A stretch of 64,000 nucleotides of DNA, from the NCBI RefSeq assembly GCF_014898095.1, contig NZ_CP062946.1:1178001-1242000 (forward strand), given 5' to 3'. The position numbers and the translations under genes were made by a program. Below the pieces are notes generated by a model that was given only the letters and a program-made list of their open reading frames with translations, made no database searches and had not been told where the DNA came from. Source of the stretch: Thalassotalea sp. LPB0316 (GTDB taxonomy: Bacteria > Pseudomonadota > Gammaproteobacteria > Enterobacterales > Alteromonadaceae). Below, one piece after another: positions 37,249-46,845 of the stretch (position 1 is the stretch's first letter; each line of letters starts with the position of its first letter).

Positions 37249-37647
37249 ATGCGTCATTACGAAATCGTATTTATGGTTCACCCTGATCAGAGTGAACAAG
37301 TACCAGGTATGATCCAGCGTTATACTGATCTTATCACTGGTGCCGAAGGTCAAATCCACCGTCTTGAAGACTGGGGCCGTCGTCAATTAGCTTACCCAAT
37401 CAACAAACTACACAAGGCACACTACGTTTTAATGAACGTTGAAGCGCCTCAGTCAGTTATTGATGAGCTAGAAACTTCTTTCCGTTATAACGATGTTGTT
37501 ATTCGTAACATGATCATGCGCACAAAAGGCGCGGTAACTGAAGCTTCAGCAATGGCTGCTGCTAAAGAAGACCGTCGTGAAGTTAAGAAAGAGGTTACTG
37601 AAGCTCCTGCTGCTCCTGCAACTGAAGAAGCTGCAAGCGAAGAATAA
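37249..37647 (+). CDS. rpsF: 30S ribosomal protein S6
   Basis: A 132-residue S6 beginning [21 protein letters not shown]. The C-terminal 30 residues are rich in Ala and Glu (ending EEAASEE), the region where RimK adds glutamates in E. coli. First gene of the rpsF-priB-rpsR-rplI operon; AAGGAG lies upstream. Confidence 0.97.
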   Translation: MRHYEIVFMVHPDQSEQVPGMIQRYTDLITGAEGQIHRLEDWGRRQLAYPINKLHKAHYVLMNVEAPQSVIDELETSFRYNDVVIRNMIMRTKGAVTEASAMAAAKEDRREVKKEVTEAPAAPATEEAASEE

Positions 37648-37654
37648 GTAATCT

Positions 37655-37963
37655 GTGGCACACAATAGCCTAACGATGGAAGCCGTGGTGTTTAAAGCAC
37701 CAAAACTGACATCAAGCCCAGTGGGGATTCACCATTGCCAATTCACTATTGAACACCGTTCAATACAGGTTGAAGCTCAAATGAATCGCCAAGCGTTCGT
37801 TAGAATGCAAGTCGTGGCAACAGGTGATTGGTCACAACACTTAACGAGTGAATTAACTGAAGGCAGGCAAATTAGAGTGACCGGTTTTTTAAATCGTCAC
37901 GAAACAAGAAACGGTAACCCACTTCTTGTTCTGCATGCCCAACAGATTGAAATGATTAATTAG
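37655..37963 (+). CDS. priB: Primosomal replication protein N (PriB)
   Basis: A 102-residue single-strand DNA-binding OB-fold protein that helps PriA restart replication forks. [13 protein letters not shown] and [13 protein letters not shown] align with E. coli PriB (104 residues). The start is GTG at 37655; an internal ATG would remove the first strand. Its position between rpsF and rpsR is conserved in Gammaproteobacteria. Confidence 0.92.
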   Translation: MAHNSLTMEAVVFKAPKLTSSPVGIHHCQFTIEHRSIQVEAQMNRQAFVRMQVVATGDWSQHLTSELTEGRQIRVTGFLNRHETRNGNPLLVLHAQQIEMIN

Positions 37964-37973
37964 GAGAAATCCC

Positions 37974-38201
37974 ATGTCACGTTTTTTTAGACGTCGTAAG
38001 TTCTGCCGCTTCTCAGCGGAAGGTGCTGCGGAAATCGATTACAAAGATATCGCAACACTAAAAAACTATATCACTGAAAGTGGTAAAATTGTTCCTAGCC
38101 GTATCACTGGTACAAGTGCTAAATACCAACGTCAACTTGGTCGTGCGATCAAGCGTGCTCGTTACTTAGCATTATTACCTTACACTGATTTACACAAGTA
38201 A
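37974..38201 (+). CDS. rpsR: 30S ribosomal protein S18
   Basis: A 75-residue S18: [17 protein letters not shown], then [19 protein letters not shown] and the basic end [13 protein letters not shown]. It has the length of E. coli S18 and partners with S6 encoded upstream. AGGAG precedes the ATG. Confidence 0.98.
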   Translation: MSRFFRRRKFCRFSAEGAAEIDYKDIATLKNYITESGKIVPSRITGTSAKYQRQLGRAIKRARYLALLPYTDLHK

Positions 38202-38221
38202 CCTAATAAGGGGTTTTGAAA

Positions 38222-38674
38222 ATGGAAGTAATTCTTCTTGATAAAATCGCCAAATTAGGCGGCCTTGGTGACAAGGTAACAGTTAAGTCTGGCTACGCGC
38301 GTAACTTCTTATTACCACAAGGTAAAGCTGTATTCGCATCAAAAGCTAACGTTGAGCACTTTGAAGCTCGTCGTGCTGAATTAGAAGCTAAATTAGCTGA
38401 AACTTTAGCTGCTGCTGAAGCTCGTGCTGCTAAGATCGTTGAATTAGCTGAAGTTACTATCGCTTCTAAAGCGGGTGACGAAGGTAAATTATTCGGTTCA
38501 ATTGGCACAAAAGACATCGCTGATGCAATCACTGCAGCAGGCGTTGAAGTTGCTAAAGCTGAAGTACGTATGCCTTTAGGTACAATCCGTGAAACAGGTG
38601 AGTTCGATATCGCAATTCACTTACACACAGATGTAGACACAAGCATCAAAGTAAACGTTATCGCTGAAGCATAA
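38222..38674 (+). CDS. rplI: 50S ribosomal protein L9
   Basis: A 150-residue L9 with the N-terminal rRNA-binding domain ([19 protein letters not shown]), the long connecting helix (about residues 40-75) and the C-terminal domain. The ATG at 38222 is chosen because it aligns with known L9 and has AAGGGG at good distance; the TTG at 38216 would add two residues. Last gene of the operon. Confidence 0.97.
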   Translation: MEVILLDKIAKLGGLGDKVTVKSGYARNFLLPQGKAVFASKANVEHFEARRAELEAKLAETLAAAEARAAKIVELAEVTIASKAGDEGKLFGSIGTKDIADAITAAGVEVAKAEVRMPLGTIRETGEFDIAIHLHTDVDTSIKVNVIAEA

Positions 38675-38692
38675 TTTTACTTTTATGTTGCT

Positions 38693-38727
38693 AAAAACAC
38701 CGCTACCTTTTGGGGCGGTGTTTTTTT
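38693..38727 (+). terminator. Terminator of the rpsF operon
   Basis: AACACCGC paired with GCGGTGTT around a nine-base loop and followed by seven Ts. Confidence 0.92.
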
Positions 38728-38865
38728 ATACCTAAATTTTTTACTAGGTACACCGATATAGGTGGGTAAGCAGACCAATTTATCGGTTGTCTTAGTATAA
38801 AATGTCCTTGGCTTTGATATTAATTGCTACAATTAATAAACTCCCTTTTTAAAAACTGGTGCGGC

Positions 38866-40725
38866 ATGACACGCTTAGTCAAAAAAACACATAAAAAAGT
38901 TTATCACCTGCTGGGTGTGTTTTTGATTGCCGGTTATTTTTTAGCACTGGCCAGTTTTGCTTGGCAAGTGTCAACTCAACAGCAGCAACGTTTTTCTCTG
39001 ATCGCGGCAATTGCGCCTGATCTCGAACGATTAAATCAAACGCATAGCCTCAATGAAGTACTAGGTCAAAATGTCATTAGCCAGGTTATCCTCCAAGATC
39101 GCATTGTCTTTGAACAAACTGCGGGTAGCGAGTGGGTATTAAAACAAATCACTTTGGCACCACAGTTATCAGTTGTTGCTAAGCCGGTTTGGTTTCAAGT
39201 CGTTAGCTCACCAATCTTTTGGTTATTGACCTCGGGGTTTGGTCTTTTGTTATTGATAACCGTCAAGCGAAGTTATCAGTTTATTGACAAGGCTTTAGCA
39301 CATGTCACTGAGATTGAGCACTGGGCGAATTCGGCGATCGTTCAGGGTAATTATCCTGCGGTTACTACAGAGCACCCGATCGGTTATGCGATCAACCATT
39401 TGAGAAAGTCGATGTTGCACGCGCAAAATCAAGATAGCTTGTTTGATAAAGCAATTAAAGAAAGCGCATTACTCGACGATGAAACAGGTATTGGCAACAA
39501 AGCCTATTTTAATAGCCGTTTGAGCGCCTTAATGGCAGAAGAGGATGTGAGAGGTGCTGTTTACATTATTCAATGCCAAGGCTGCGACACGATACATTCA
39601 CTATATGGCCATGAGCAGGCTATTCACGTTGTAGAGATGATTATCCAAAGTATTGAGAAACGCTTTGAAAACCGAGCGAACTTTTATCTAGCCCGTTGTC
39701 AGGAATACGAACTGGCACTGCTAGTGCCGCATGTATTTGTCAAAGAAGCGGAAAAGCTCGCTCAGCAAATTTTAAAGGGGCTACTCAATATTGTTTTACC
39801 GGTAGGCATTAATAAAGATGACTTCTGCCATATTGGCATGAGTTACTTTAAATCTGGCGATAAAGCGTTTCAGGTATTGGCGGAAGCAGATATGGCGCTG
39901 AGAACAGCACAGTTACAAGGGCCTTCTCAGTGGTTTATGTACGACGATGGTGAAATTGCTCACGAGAGTGCAAAAGGCTCTTTAAAATGGCGCACCTTCT
40001 TAGAAAATGCGATTCGCAACAACAGTTTTGTGATTTTTTTCCAGCCGGTTATTGAGCGCTTTTCAGATAATATTCTCCACCACGAAGTACTCACTAAGGT
40101 ACGCGATGAAAAAGGCGAGTTGATAAGCGCGCGCGTATTTCTGCCGATGGCGAAAAAATGTGGCTTGTCAGCTCCGATCGATTTACTTGTCTTTAAACAA
40201 GTGTGTAAATTATTAACCTACGAGCAAGACAAACAAGACTGTTGCAGTTTAAACCTGAGCGTAGATTCATTATTAGATAAAAGCTTTATTGAAAAGCTGC
40301 ATTACGAATTAAAACAGTACCCGCAAATTGCGCCTCGATTGATCATTGAAATTAGTGAGTATCAACTGGTTAATCATTTGACTGAACTCAAACCAATTTT
40401 ATTCAAACTGACCTTGCTAGGGGTTCAGTTACTGGCAGATAAAGTTGGTCAGTATGTGGTCAGCGCTCAATATTTAAAACAACTGCCAATTCGTTACGTC
40501 AAATTGCACCGCTCAATTGTGATGAATATCGAACAAAAGCCTGAGAATCAGGTCTTTGTTCAAAGTATGAAAATCTTATGTGAGCCGTTAAAGGTGAAAA
40601 TGTTTGCACTAGGTGTAGAAGATCAGAATGAGTGGCGAACCTTAACAAAACTCGGTGTTCAAGGTGGTCAAGGGCATTACTTCACCGAGCCTATTGCACA
40701 AGTTGCCAAGGCCATTGGTCACTAG
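38866..40725 (+). CDS. csrD: RNase E specificity factor CsrD / MshH
   Basis: A 619-residue membrane protein with two membrane segments (about residues 12-32 and 113-130), a HAMP-like linker, and degenerate GGDEF and EAL domains: the GGDEF position reads CQEYEL and the EAL position EVL, so no cyclic di-GMP enzyme activity is expected. CsrD promotes turnover of CsrB-type RNAs by RNase E. It is called MshH in Vibrio, where it heads the MSHA locus, as here. The ATG at 38866 is preferred over a TTG at 38824. Its end overlaps the convergent next gene by 35 bases. Confidence 0.85.
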   Translation: MTRLVKKTHKKVYHLLGVFLIAGYFLALASFAWQVSTQQQQRFSLIAAIAPDLERLNQTHSLNEVLGQNVISQVILQDRIVFEQTAGSEWVLKQITLAPQLSVVAKPVWFQVVSSPIFWLLTSGFGLLLLITVKRSYQFIDKALAHVTEIEHWANSAIVQGNYPAVTTEHPIGYAINHLRKSMLHAQNQDSLFDKAIKESALLDDETGIGNKAYFNSRLSALMAEEDVRGAVYIIQCQGCDTIHSLYGHEQAIHVVEMIIQSIEKRFENRANFYLARCQEYELALLVPHVFVKEAEKLAQQILKGLLNIVLPVGINKDDFCHIGMSYFKSGDKAFQVLAEADMALRTAQLQGPSQWFMYDDGEIAHESAKGSLKWRTFLENAIRNNSFVIFFQPVIERFSDNILHHEVLTKVRDEKGELISARVFLPMAKKCGLSAPIDLLVFKQVCKLLTYEQDKQDCCSLNLSVDSLLDKSFIEKLHYELKQYPQIAPRLIIEISEYQLVNHLTELKPILFKLTLLGVQLLADKVGQYVVSAQYLKQLPIRYVKLHRSIVMNIEQKPENQVFVQSMKILCEPLKVKMFALGVEDQNEWRTLTKLGVQGGQGHYFTEPIAQVAKAIGH

Positions 40726-41626
40726 TGAGTTTTTTTCGTTCTAATAAGCCATTGATCCCCTGTAAGCCACCAGTATGCAATAACACTATGCGTTGACCTG
40801 CTGCAAAATACCCTTGTTCGACCATCGCCATAAAGGCTAATAGCATTTTACCGCTATAAACGGGCTCAAAAGTCACACCAAAATGCCGGTTAAGTGTTGC
40901 GAGCTGTTGCGCATCTTCAGCTGAAAATTTTGCGTAACCACCGCGATGAAATTGATGCATTACGTGCCAATTGGTGTATTGCTCGTTTTGATCAGCCAAT
41001 AGCGTTTGTATTGCTTGATTGAGATACTGCGCGCCTTTTAACACGCAAATGCCGATGATATTGTGATAATTGTTATCGGCTTTAATCAAGCCTGAAATAG
41101 TGCCAGCACTCCCTACAGGGGTGATGATAGTATGATAGGGTAATTGTTGGTTAAGCTCAGTGATAACCTCAGCCACGCCTGATAGCGCTAATTCATTAGT
41201 TCCCCCTTCAGGTACGATTAAGTAATCGGGGTATTCAGCCTGAAGTTTTGATAGGTAGCTCGCTTGTTGGCGCAAGCGGTATTGCTGACGGTCGACAAAA
41301 AGGCACTGCATGCCCCATTGCGCGGCTTGTTTTAAGGTCGCATTGTTTTGGTAGTGAGGCTCGCCTCTAATAATCCCAATTGATTTCAAACTATTTTCGC
41401 TACAGGCAAATGCTAGCGCGTGCAAATGATTTGAATAGGCACCGCCAAAGCTCAAAATCCCCGTTTTATCTAGCTGTTTTGCTCGTGCTATGTTGCCGGC
41501 TAATTTGCGCCACTTATTACCTGAGATAATCGGGTGGATCAGATCATCGCGTTTGACAAATACGTTAACATTAGCGCGTTCGAATAGCGGGTGAAATAAC
41601 TGTGTGATAGGGCTTGGTGTCGACAT
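40691..41626 (-). CDS. PLP-dependent D-cysteine desulfhydrase / ACC deaminase family protein
   Basis: A 311-residue fold-type II PLP enzyme. FVKRDDLIHPIISGNKWRKL contains the PLP lysine, FGGAYSNHLHALAFA and GSAGTISGLI the cofactor-phosphate loops. Family members are annotated as ACC deaminase or D-cysteine desulfhydrase; without the ACC-specific residues being checked, the second activity is the more usual one in Gammaproteobacteria. It lies opposite to its neighbours, between csrD and the rest of the msh genes. Confidence 0.85.
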   Translation of the reverse strand: MSTPSPITQLFHPLFERANVNVFVKRDDLIHPIISGNKWRKLAGNIARAKQLDKTGILSFGGAYSNHLHALAFACSENSLKSIGIIRGEPHYQNNATLKQAAQWGMQCLFVDRQQYRLRQQASYLSKLQAEYPDYLIVPEGGTNELALSGVAEVITELNQQLPYHTIITPVGSAGTISGLIKADNNYHNIIGICVLKGAQYLNQAIQTLLADQNEQYTNWHVMHQFHRGGYAKFSAEDAQQLATLNRHFGVTFEPVYSGKMLLAFMAMVEQGYFAAGQRIVLLHTGGLQGINGLLERKKLTSDQWPWQLVQ

Positions 41627-41771
41627 TAAAGGCTATGAAAAAGTTGATCTTTTTACTCCTCTAAGGCTAAAAAAACTTGCGTGAACAAGCGAAAGAGGGA
41701 TAATGAATACTATGCGATAATAATATTTATAACTATAACAAATCAATGTCTATAAAAATAAGTTCAGACAA

Positions 41772-42671
41772 ATGTTTAGTAAAAATCAGTCGACTCATCA
41801 GTTAGGTGTTAGTCTGACCAAGAAAGGCGTTGCCTATTGCCATATCGCTGAAAGAAATATCCAAGATGCTCAAAGACTTAAGTTGGTTGGTGATGATGTC
41901 GTCAAATCGCTAAATGTGCTGAGCTCATCACTTGGCCTATCGGGTGAGTGTCGTTTAATCCTCGCGCCTAGCCAGTATCACATGGTGCAAATTGAGCGCC
42001 CAAATGTTTCTGAAGACGAAATCAATCAAGCGCTCAAATGGCAAGTAAAAGAGCTGGTTAATATTCCTCCCGACGATATGATTGTTGACTATTTCGACGG
42101 ACCGGAATTAATTGGTAGTGCGCCGAAATTAAATGTCGTTGTGGCTGCTAAAAGTGAACTGTCGAGCTATGTTAATGAGCTTCATCAAGAAGACATTACT
42201 ATTTCAGCCATCAGTACTGAGGAGTTTGCCTTTGCACAATTGTTGCCGCCTCAAGACGACGCTCATTTATTGCTTGTGCAGCAGCCAGATGAAGAGTTGG
42301 TGATTTTAATTGTCAAACAAGGACAAATGTTTTTCCATCGCCGCTTAAGAGGTTTTAGTGAGATTGCTCAAAAATCGCAAGACGAACTGGCATTTGGCAT
42401 CATTGATAGTATTAGCCTCGAAATCCAGCGTTCGACAGATTATTTCGAACGCCAATTAAAGCAAGCGCCAATTAAAACGATTAAGGTGTTAATTCCCAAC
42501 GAAAATGAGAGTTTTATCGCTCGCAAGCTTTCTGAAAATACCAATGTCGCTGTTGAGTTATTTACCTTACCAGAGCCATTTGTTAATTACCGTGAATATG
42601 CCGTTACCTTAGGTCTATTTGCTGAGCACGAAGTGGCAGAGCAGCCAGAAGTACAGGACGAAGTGGTATGA
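41772..42671 (+). CDS. mshI: MSHA biogenesis protein MshI (PilM-like)
   Basis: A 299-residue cytoplasmic actin-like protein similar to PilM of type IVa pili. The N-terminus LGVSLTKKGVAYCHIAER and ALKWQVKELVNIPPDDMIVDYF are typical of MshI. It should bind the N-terminal tail of the following PilN-like protein at the inner membrane. First gene of a run of tightly spaced or overlapping msh genes; it overlaps the next by four bases. Confidence 0.88.
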   Translation: MFSKNQSTHQLGVSLTKKGVAYCHIAERNIQDAQRLKLVGDDVVKSLNVLSSSLGLSGECRLILAPSQYHMVQIERPNVSEDEINQALKWQVKELVNIPPDDMIVDYFDGPELIGSAPKLNVVVAAKSELSSYVNELHQEDITISAISTEEFAFAQLLPPQDDAHLLLVQQPDEELVILIVKQGQMFFHRRLRGFSEIAQKSQDELAFGIIDSISLEIQRSTDYFERQLKQAPIKTIKVLIPNENESFIARKLSENTNVAVELFTLPEPFVNYREYAVTLGLFAEHEVAEQPEVQDEVV

Positions 42672-43288
42672 CGGTAAAAAACACCATTAATTTATTACAG
42701 CCAGAACTCTTGCCGAAGCGTCATTTACTGACCTTGCAAAATACTGCAATTGCTTGGCTAGTTGTACTGGTGACTACCTTAAGTACAGGCGTATTTTATT
42801 CCTGGCAAGCGCAGCAGCTGCAGGCTCAGAGTAAACAATTAACGAAAGAAAAGCGCCAACTTGCTCAAACGATGGAAACGTTACAAGCACAAATAGCCAA
42901 GCACAAAGTCAGTAGTAATTTGTTGGCTAAAAGAGAGCAGTTAAAATTGGTAATGACCAATAAAAATGCGTTATTGGCACAATTAACGGACAGCCAAAAA
43001 ACAGAAGTGGTCGGTTTTGCTCAAGCGATGACTGAATTGGCTAACTTTCATTCGCGTGATATTAGCTTAGAACGCGCGGTTTTTAATACGAATCACATAA
43101 GTTTTAGTGGCTTAGCGAAATCACCAGATGCCGTGCCTCAATGGTTATCAGGTTTTGAAAACTCAAAGCTGTTATCCGGCCAACATTTTAATCATTTCCA
43201 ATTAGCTGAAAGTGATAATCGCTTGACCAAATTTAGTGTCAGTTCAACGGTGGAAAGTGCCATAGGGTCAGCAGGAGAGTTAAAATGA
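42668..43288 (+). CDS. mshI2: MSHA biogenesis protein MshI2 (PilN-like)
   Basis: A 206-residue bitopic protein: a short cytoplasmic tail with the PilN motif INLLQPELLPK, one membrane segment (about residues 25-45), a coiled coil (about 48-100) and a periplasmic domain. The tail is expected to dock into MshI. It overlaps genes on both sides by four bases. In many genomes it is annotated MshI2. Confidence 0.82.
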   Translation: MTVKNTINLLQPELLPKRHLLTLQNTAIAWLVVLVTTLSTGVFYSWQAQQLQAQSKQLTKEKRQLAQTMETLQAQIAKHKVSSNLLAKREQLKLVMTNKNALLAQLTDSQKTEVVGFAQAMTELANFHSRDISLERAVFNTNHISFSGLAKSPDAVPQWLSGFENSKLLSGQHFNHFQLAESDNRLTKFSVSSTVESAIGSAGELK

Positions 43289-43959
43289 TACAACGCTGGC
43301 AACAATACTGCGAAAAGTTTTTAACGATAACACCGCGTGAAAAATATATGATCGTGGCCGTTGGCTTTGTCATTGTCACCTTTTTGCCTTTTACCCTATT
43401 TGTTGAGCCAACCTTATTACAGGTCAATAAACACAAGCAGCAAATATCGAAACTCAAACAAGCTAATGGCAACTCAAGATCCTTGATTAATGACATGGAG
43501 CTGAAACTCGCCCAAGATCCAAACCTTACGGTTAAGCGTGAAATTGCCCAATATGAGCAAAATATCGCGGCGGTTGATGAGCAATTACTCGCGTTAACTT
43601 CCGAGTTAATTGACCCTGTGGCGATGCGCTCGGCGCTAGTTTCCCTCTTAAATATGCACCGTGGCGTGTCACTGCTATCTTTCGAAGTAAAGCCGGCACA
43701 GCCCCTCGTGTTAACCCAAATCACTAATGAATCAGAACAGTCAACAACAAGCCAACACTCAGGCTTATACAAGCATGAAATTTCGCTGAGATTGAAAGGT
43801 AAGTACTTTGTTTTACGCGACTATTTACAAGAGCTTGAGTCATTGAAATGGAAGTTTTTTTGGCAAAGTTTTGACTATCAACTGGTCGAGTATCCAAACG
43901 GTGAGTTAGCAGTAACCTTATATAGTTTGAGTACGCAAAAGGAGTTTTTAGGTGTTTAA
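43285..43959 (+). CDS. mshJ: MSHA biogenesis protein MshJ (PilO/GspM-like)
   Basis: A 224-residue bitopic protein with a membrane segment at about residues 22-41, a coiled coil (about 45-110) and a small periplasmic domain. By order and form it is the PilO-like partner of MshI2 in the inner-membrane alignment complex. Confidence 0.82.
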   Translation: MIQRWQQYCEKFLTITPREKYMIVAVGFVIVTFLPFTLFVEPTLLQVNKHKQQISKLKQANGNSRSLINDMELKLAQDPNLTVKREIAQYEQNIAAVDEQLLALTSELIDPVAMRSALVSLLNMHRGVSLLSFEVKPAQPLVLTQITNESEQSTTSQHSGLYKHEISLRLKGKYFVLRDYLQELESLKWKFFWQSFDYQLVEYPNGELAVTLYSLSTQKEFLGV

Positions 43960-44263
43960 AACCACAGTTGCCATCGCGTTACTTTTCAGTTGGAACTTTG
44001 CTGCTTTAGCATCCGTTGATCCAACTAAACCTCTATCTGGGGCAAAGCAGTCGAGTACTACCTCATCTCAGCAGTCAATGGTTTTACAGTCTATTATGAC
44101 GATAGGTGGAGTAAATAAAGCGATTGTCAGCGGAAAGCTGGTTCAAAAAGGAGATACTATTGGCCAGTACCGAGTTATCAGTGTAGAAAAGAAACTTGTT
44201 AAATTAGCATCTTCAGATGGTCAAATGACCCTTAAATTGTTTGCAGAATCGGTTAAAAAATAA
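43952..44263 (+). CDS. mshK: MSHA biogenesis protein MshK
   Basis: A 103-residue secreted protein with signal peptide (about residues 1-19) and a small beta domain (LQSIMTIGGVNKAIVSGKLVQKGDTIGQYRV) like the homology region of GspC/PilP, which bridges the inner-membrane complex and the secretin. The start is GTG with AAAGGAG seven bases upstream; it overlaps mshJ by eight bases and shares one base with mshL. Confidence 0.85.
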   Translation: MFKTTVAIALLFSWNFAALASVDPTKPLSGAKQSSTTSSQQSMVLQSIMTIGGVNKAIVSGKLVQKGDTIGQYRVISVEKKLVKLASSDGQMTLKLFAESVKK

Positions 44264-45918
44264 TGAATGAAATAATAAAGAAGTCAGGTATCCACTATTA
44301 TTTTTGTGCGCTAGTGTTAGCGGGCTGTCAAACCGTGCCAGATGCGCCAACCGACGTCAACAACGCACTAGATGAAGCGATAGCACAAGAAAAATTAAGT
44401 CAAGCACCCAAAGCGCTAACGTCAGTGCCAAGTGCGGTTCGCCAAGACTTAATGCAACAAAGTATGCAACAAGCTAGACAAGGTTTACTAGCTGAAAAGC
44501 GTTTAGAAATCGCGGCCAGTGGGGTCGATGCGAAACACTTTTTCGCCGCTTTAGTTGAAGACTCACCTTATAGTGTCGCCGTTCATCCTGACGTTGAAGG
44601 AACTATTACGTTAAACCTGCAAGATGTCACCATGGAAGAGACCATCGATGTCGTGAAAGAGCTCTACGGTTATGATATTCGCACAAGTGGTAACGTGATT
44701 CAGGTATATCCGGCTGGCATGCGGACAGAAACTTTCCCATTAGATTATCTGTTTGTTAAGCGTTTTGGCTTGTCGAGCACCAGTATAAACTCAGGCGGTG
44801 TTTCGGAAAATGATCCGAATACCGGCAACAACAATAACAATGCGAACAACAATAACAATACAGGCCGCAATAACAATAACCGCAATAATAACTCGGGTTA
44901 TGGCTCGAATAACAATAATTCTTCAAGCGGTATCAATATTTACACCGAGAATGAATCAGACTTTTGGACAGAGTTAAAAGATACCTTATTAACACTTGTT
45001 GGCGAAGAAGATGGTCGCTCAGTGATTGTTTCTCCGCAAGCAGGCTTGATTACGGTGAGAGCATACCCTGAAGAAATTAAGGCGGTTAAACGCTTTATTG
45101 AAGATTCACAAAACCACTTGCGTCGTCAGGTGATTATTGAAGCAAAAATATTAGAAGTGACACTTAATGACGATTTTCAGCAAGGCGTGAAATGGGATAA
45201 TATTTTTGGTCATATTGGCTCTACTGACTTCTCATTCTCAACCACGGGCAACGTAGTTGGCAATGTGATTTCTGGCGCGATTGGTGGTACAACGTCGATT
45301 GGTATTACAAACCCTGACTTCTCTGGAGTTATTGAGTTATTGCAAACCCAAGGTAATGTGCAGGTGCTTTCAAGCCCAAGAATTACCGCAACAAACAACC
45401 AAAAAGCCGTGATTAAAGTGGGTGAAGATGAATACTTTGTTACCAATGTATCAAGTACAACGACACCTGAGGTTGATCTAACACCATTTTTCTCTGGTAT
45501 CGCCCTAGACGTTACCCCGCAAATTAATCAAGATGGCGAAGTTATTTTACACGTTCACCCGTCGGTTACGCTCACCGATGAGCAAGTTAAAACGATTCGC
45601 ATCAGCGACGAAGATATTATTTTACCGCTAGCACAAAGCAGTGTGCGTGAATCAGATACGATTATTCGTGCGCGCTCAGGTGAAATTGTTGTTATTGGCG
45701 GTTTAATTGAAACGCGAAAAATTGATTTAGAGTCTAAAACACCTTTGTTAGGTGATATTCCATTATTAGGCGAAGCTTTTAAGAGTAAAACCCAAACAAC
45801 ACGCAAAAGCGAATTGGTTATCATGTTAAAGCCGACGGTGATTGGTCAAGAAACTTGGACTGATCAGCTTAAAGATGCTCGTCAGCTTTTAAAGCAGTGG
45901 TTCCCTGATAGTGAGTAA
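44263..45918 (+). CDS. mshL: MSHA secretin MshL
   Basis: A 551-residue outer-membrane secretin that forms the pilus exit pore. A lipobox LAGC places the acylated Cys at residue 22. N-domains lie at about residues 85-300 and the secretin domain at about 310-545, with PLLGDIPLLGEAFKSK and the C-terminal SELVIMLKPTVI. Residues 186-219 form an Asn-rich insert (44818-44920) inside the N-domain region, encoded by alternating AAC and AAT codons. Confidence 0.93.
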   Translation: MNEIIKKSGIHYYFCALVLAGCQTVPDAPTDVNNALDEAIAQEKLSQAPKALTSVPSAVRQDLMQQSMQQARQGLLAEKRLEIAASGVDAKHFFAALVEDSPYSVAVHPDVEGTITLNLQDVTMEETIDVVKELYGYDIRTSGNVIQVYPAGMRTETFPLDYLFVKRFGLSSTSINSGGVSENDPNTGNNNNNANNNNNTGRNNNNRNNNSGYGSNNNNSSSGINIYTENESDFWTELKDTLLTLVGEEDGRSVIVSPQAGLITVRAYPEEIKAVKRFIEDSQNHLRRQVIIEAKILEVTLNDDFQQGVKWDNIFGHIGSTDFSFSTTGNVVGNVISGAIGGTTSIGITNPDFSGVIELLQTQGNVQVLSSPRITATNNQKAVIKVGEDEYFVTNVSSTTTPEVDLTPFFSGIALDVTPQINQDGEVILHVHPSVTLTDEQVKTIRISDEDIILPLAQSSVRESDTIIRARSGEIVVIGGLIETRKIDLESKTPLLGDIPLLGEAFKSKTQTTRKSELVIMLKPTVIGQETWTDQLKDARQLLKQWFPDSE

Positions 45919-45939
45919 TTGCTAACGTAAGGCAAGCTT

Positions 45940-46845
45940 ATGTACTTGTACCACTTTGGTTTAACGCAATTACCCTTTACGTTAACACCAAACACTAGTT
46001 TTTATCTCGGATTAAAGCCTCATCACGAGGCTTTTGCTGTGTTGTTAACGGCGCTAAAAACGGGTGAAGGCTTTATTAAAGTGGTTGGTGAAGTAGGTAC
46101 TGGCAAAACCTTGTTATGTCGGAAATTACTCAATGAAATCCCTGAGCATTTTGTTACCGCATATATTCCCAACCCTTATTTAAATCCCGACGAGTTGCGA
46201 CGTGCGGTTGCTAGTGAGCTAGGCGTTAAACAAGCACAGCGAATGAATGCACAATTATTAACGCAACGCATTCAAGAGCGTCTATTAGCCCTGCACCAAC
46301 AAGGCCATTCAGTGGTGCTCATTTTAGATGAAGCGCAGGCCCTACCAGAAGACAGCCTAGAAGCGCTTCGCCTGTTTACCAACTTAGAAACAGAATCACG
46401 TAAACTGTTGCAAGTCGTTTTATTTGCCCAGCCGGAGTTAGATCAGCGCTTGGCCACTACTCAATTTAGACAATTGCGTCAGCGCATTACGTTCTCTTAT
46501 CAGCTAAGGGCGATGAATGTTGAAGAAGTAGAGCACTATGTGCAACACAGGATGCAAATTGCCGGCTATAAAGGGCCACAACTGTTCCAGCGTCGACTCG
46601 TTAAAAAGTTGACTAAAGCAAGTAAGGGTATTCCCCGCTTGGTCAATATTTTGTGTCATAAAATGTTGATGCTTGCCTACGGCGAGGGCAAACATGTTAT
46701 CACTAACAAGCATTTGGCGTTGGCGGTAAAAGATACTGAAGATGCCAAATTAAGCATTTGGTCTCGCTACGGCGTACATTTTTCAGTGGTCGTTTTGATG
46801 CTCGCCGTTAGTGCCGGTGTTTGGCCATTTTTAGGAGTAATCTAG
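45940..46845 (+). CDS. mshM: MSHA biogenesis ATPase MshM
   Basis: A 301-residue AAA ATPase of the ExeA/GspA group. Walker A is GEVGTGKTLL (about residues 49-58), Walker B is VVLILDEAQAL (about 125-135), and a C-terminal membrane segment ends the protein. ExeA-like proteins help place or assemble the secretin in the cell wall. Confidence 0.9.
   Translation: MYLYHFGLTQLPFTLTPNTSFYLGLKPHHEAFAVLLTALKTGEGFIKVVGEVGTGKTLLCRKLLNEIPEHFVTAYIPNPYLNPDELRRAVASELGVKQAQRMNAQLLTQRIQERLLALHQQGHSVVLILDEAQALPEDSLEALRLFTNLETESRKLLQVVLFAQPELDQRLATTQFRQLRQRITFSYQLRAMNVEEVEHYVQHRMQIAGYKGPQLFQRRLVKKLTKASKGIPRLVNILCHKMLMLAYGEGKHVITNKHLALAVKDTEDAKLSIWSRYGVHFSVVVLMLAVSAGVWPFLGVI

Noticed and set aside
43239..43772. 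177-codon minus-strand frame within mshJ
   Set aside because: Antisense to a well-supported pilus gene in a continuous operon; no motif or ribosome binding site.
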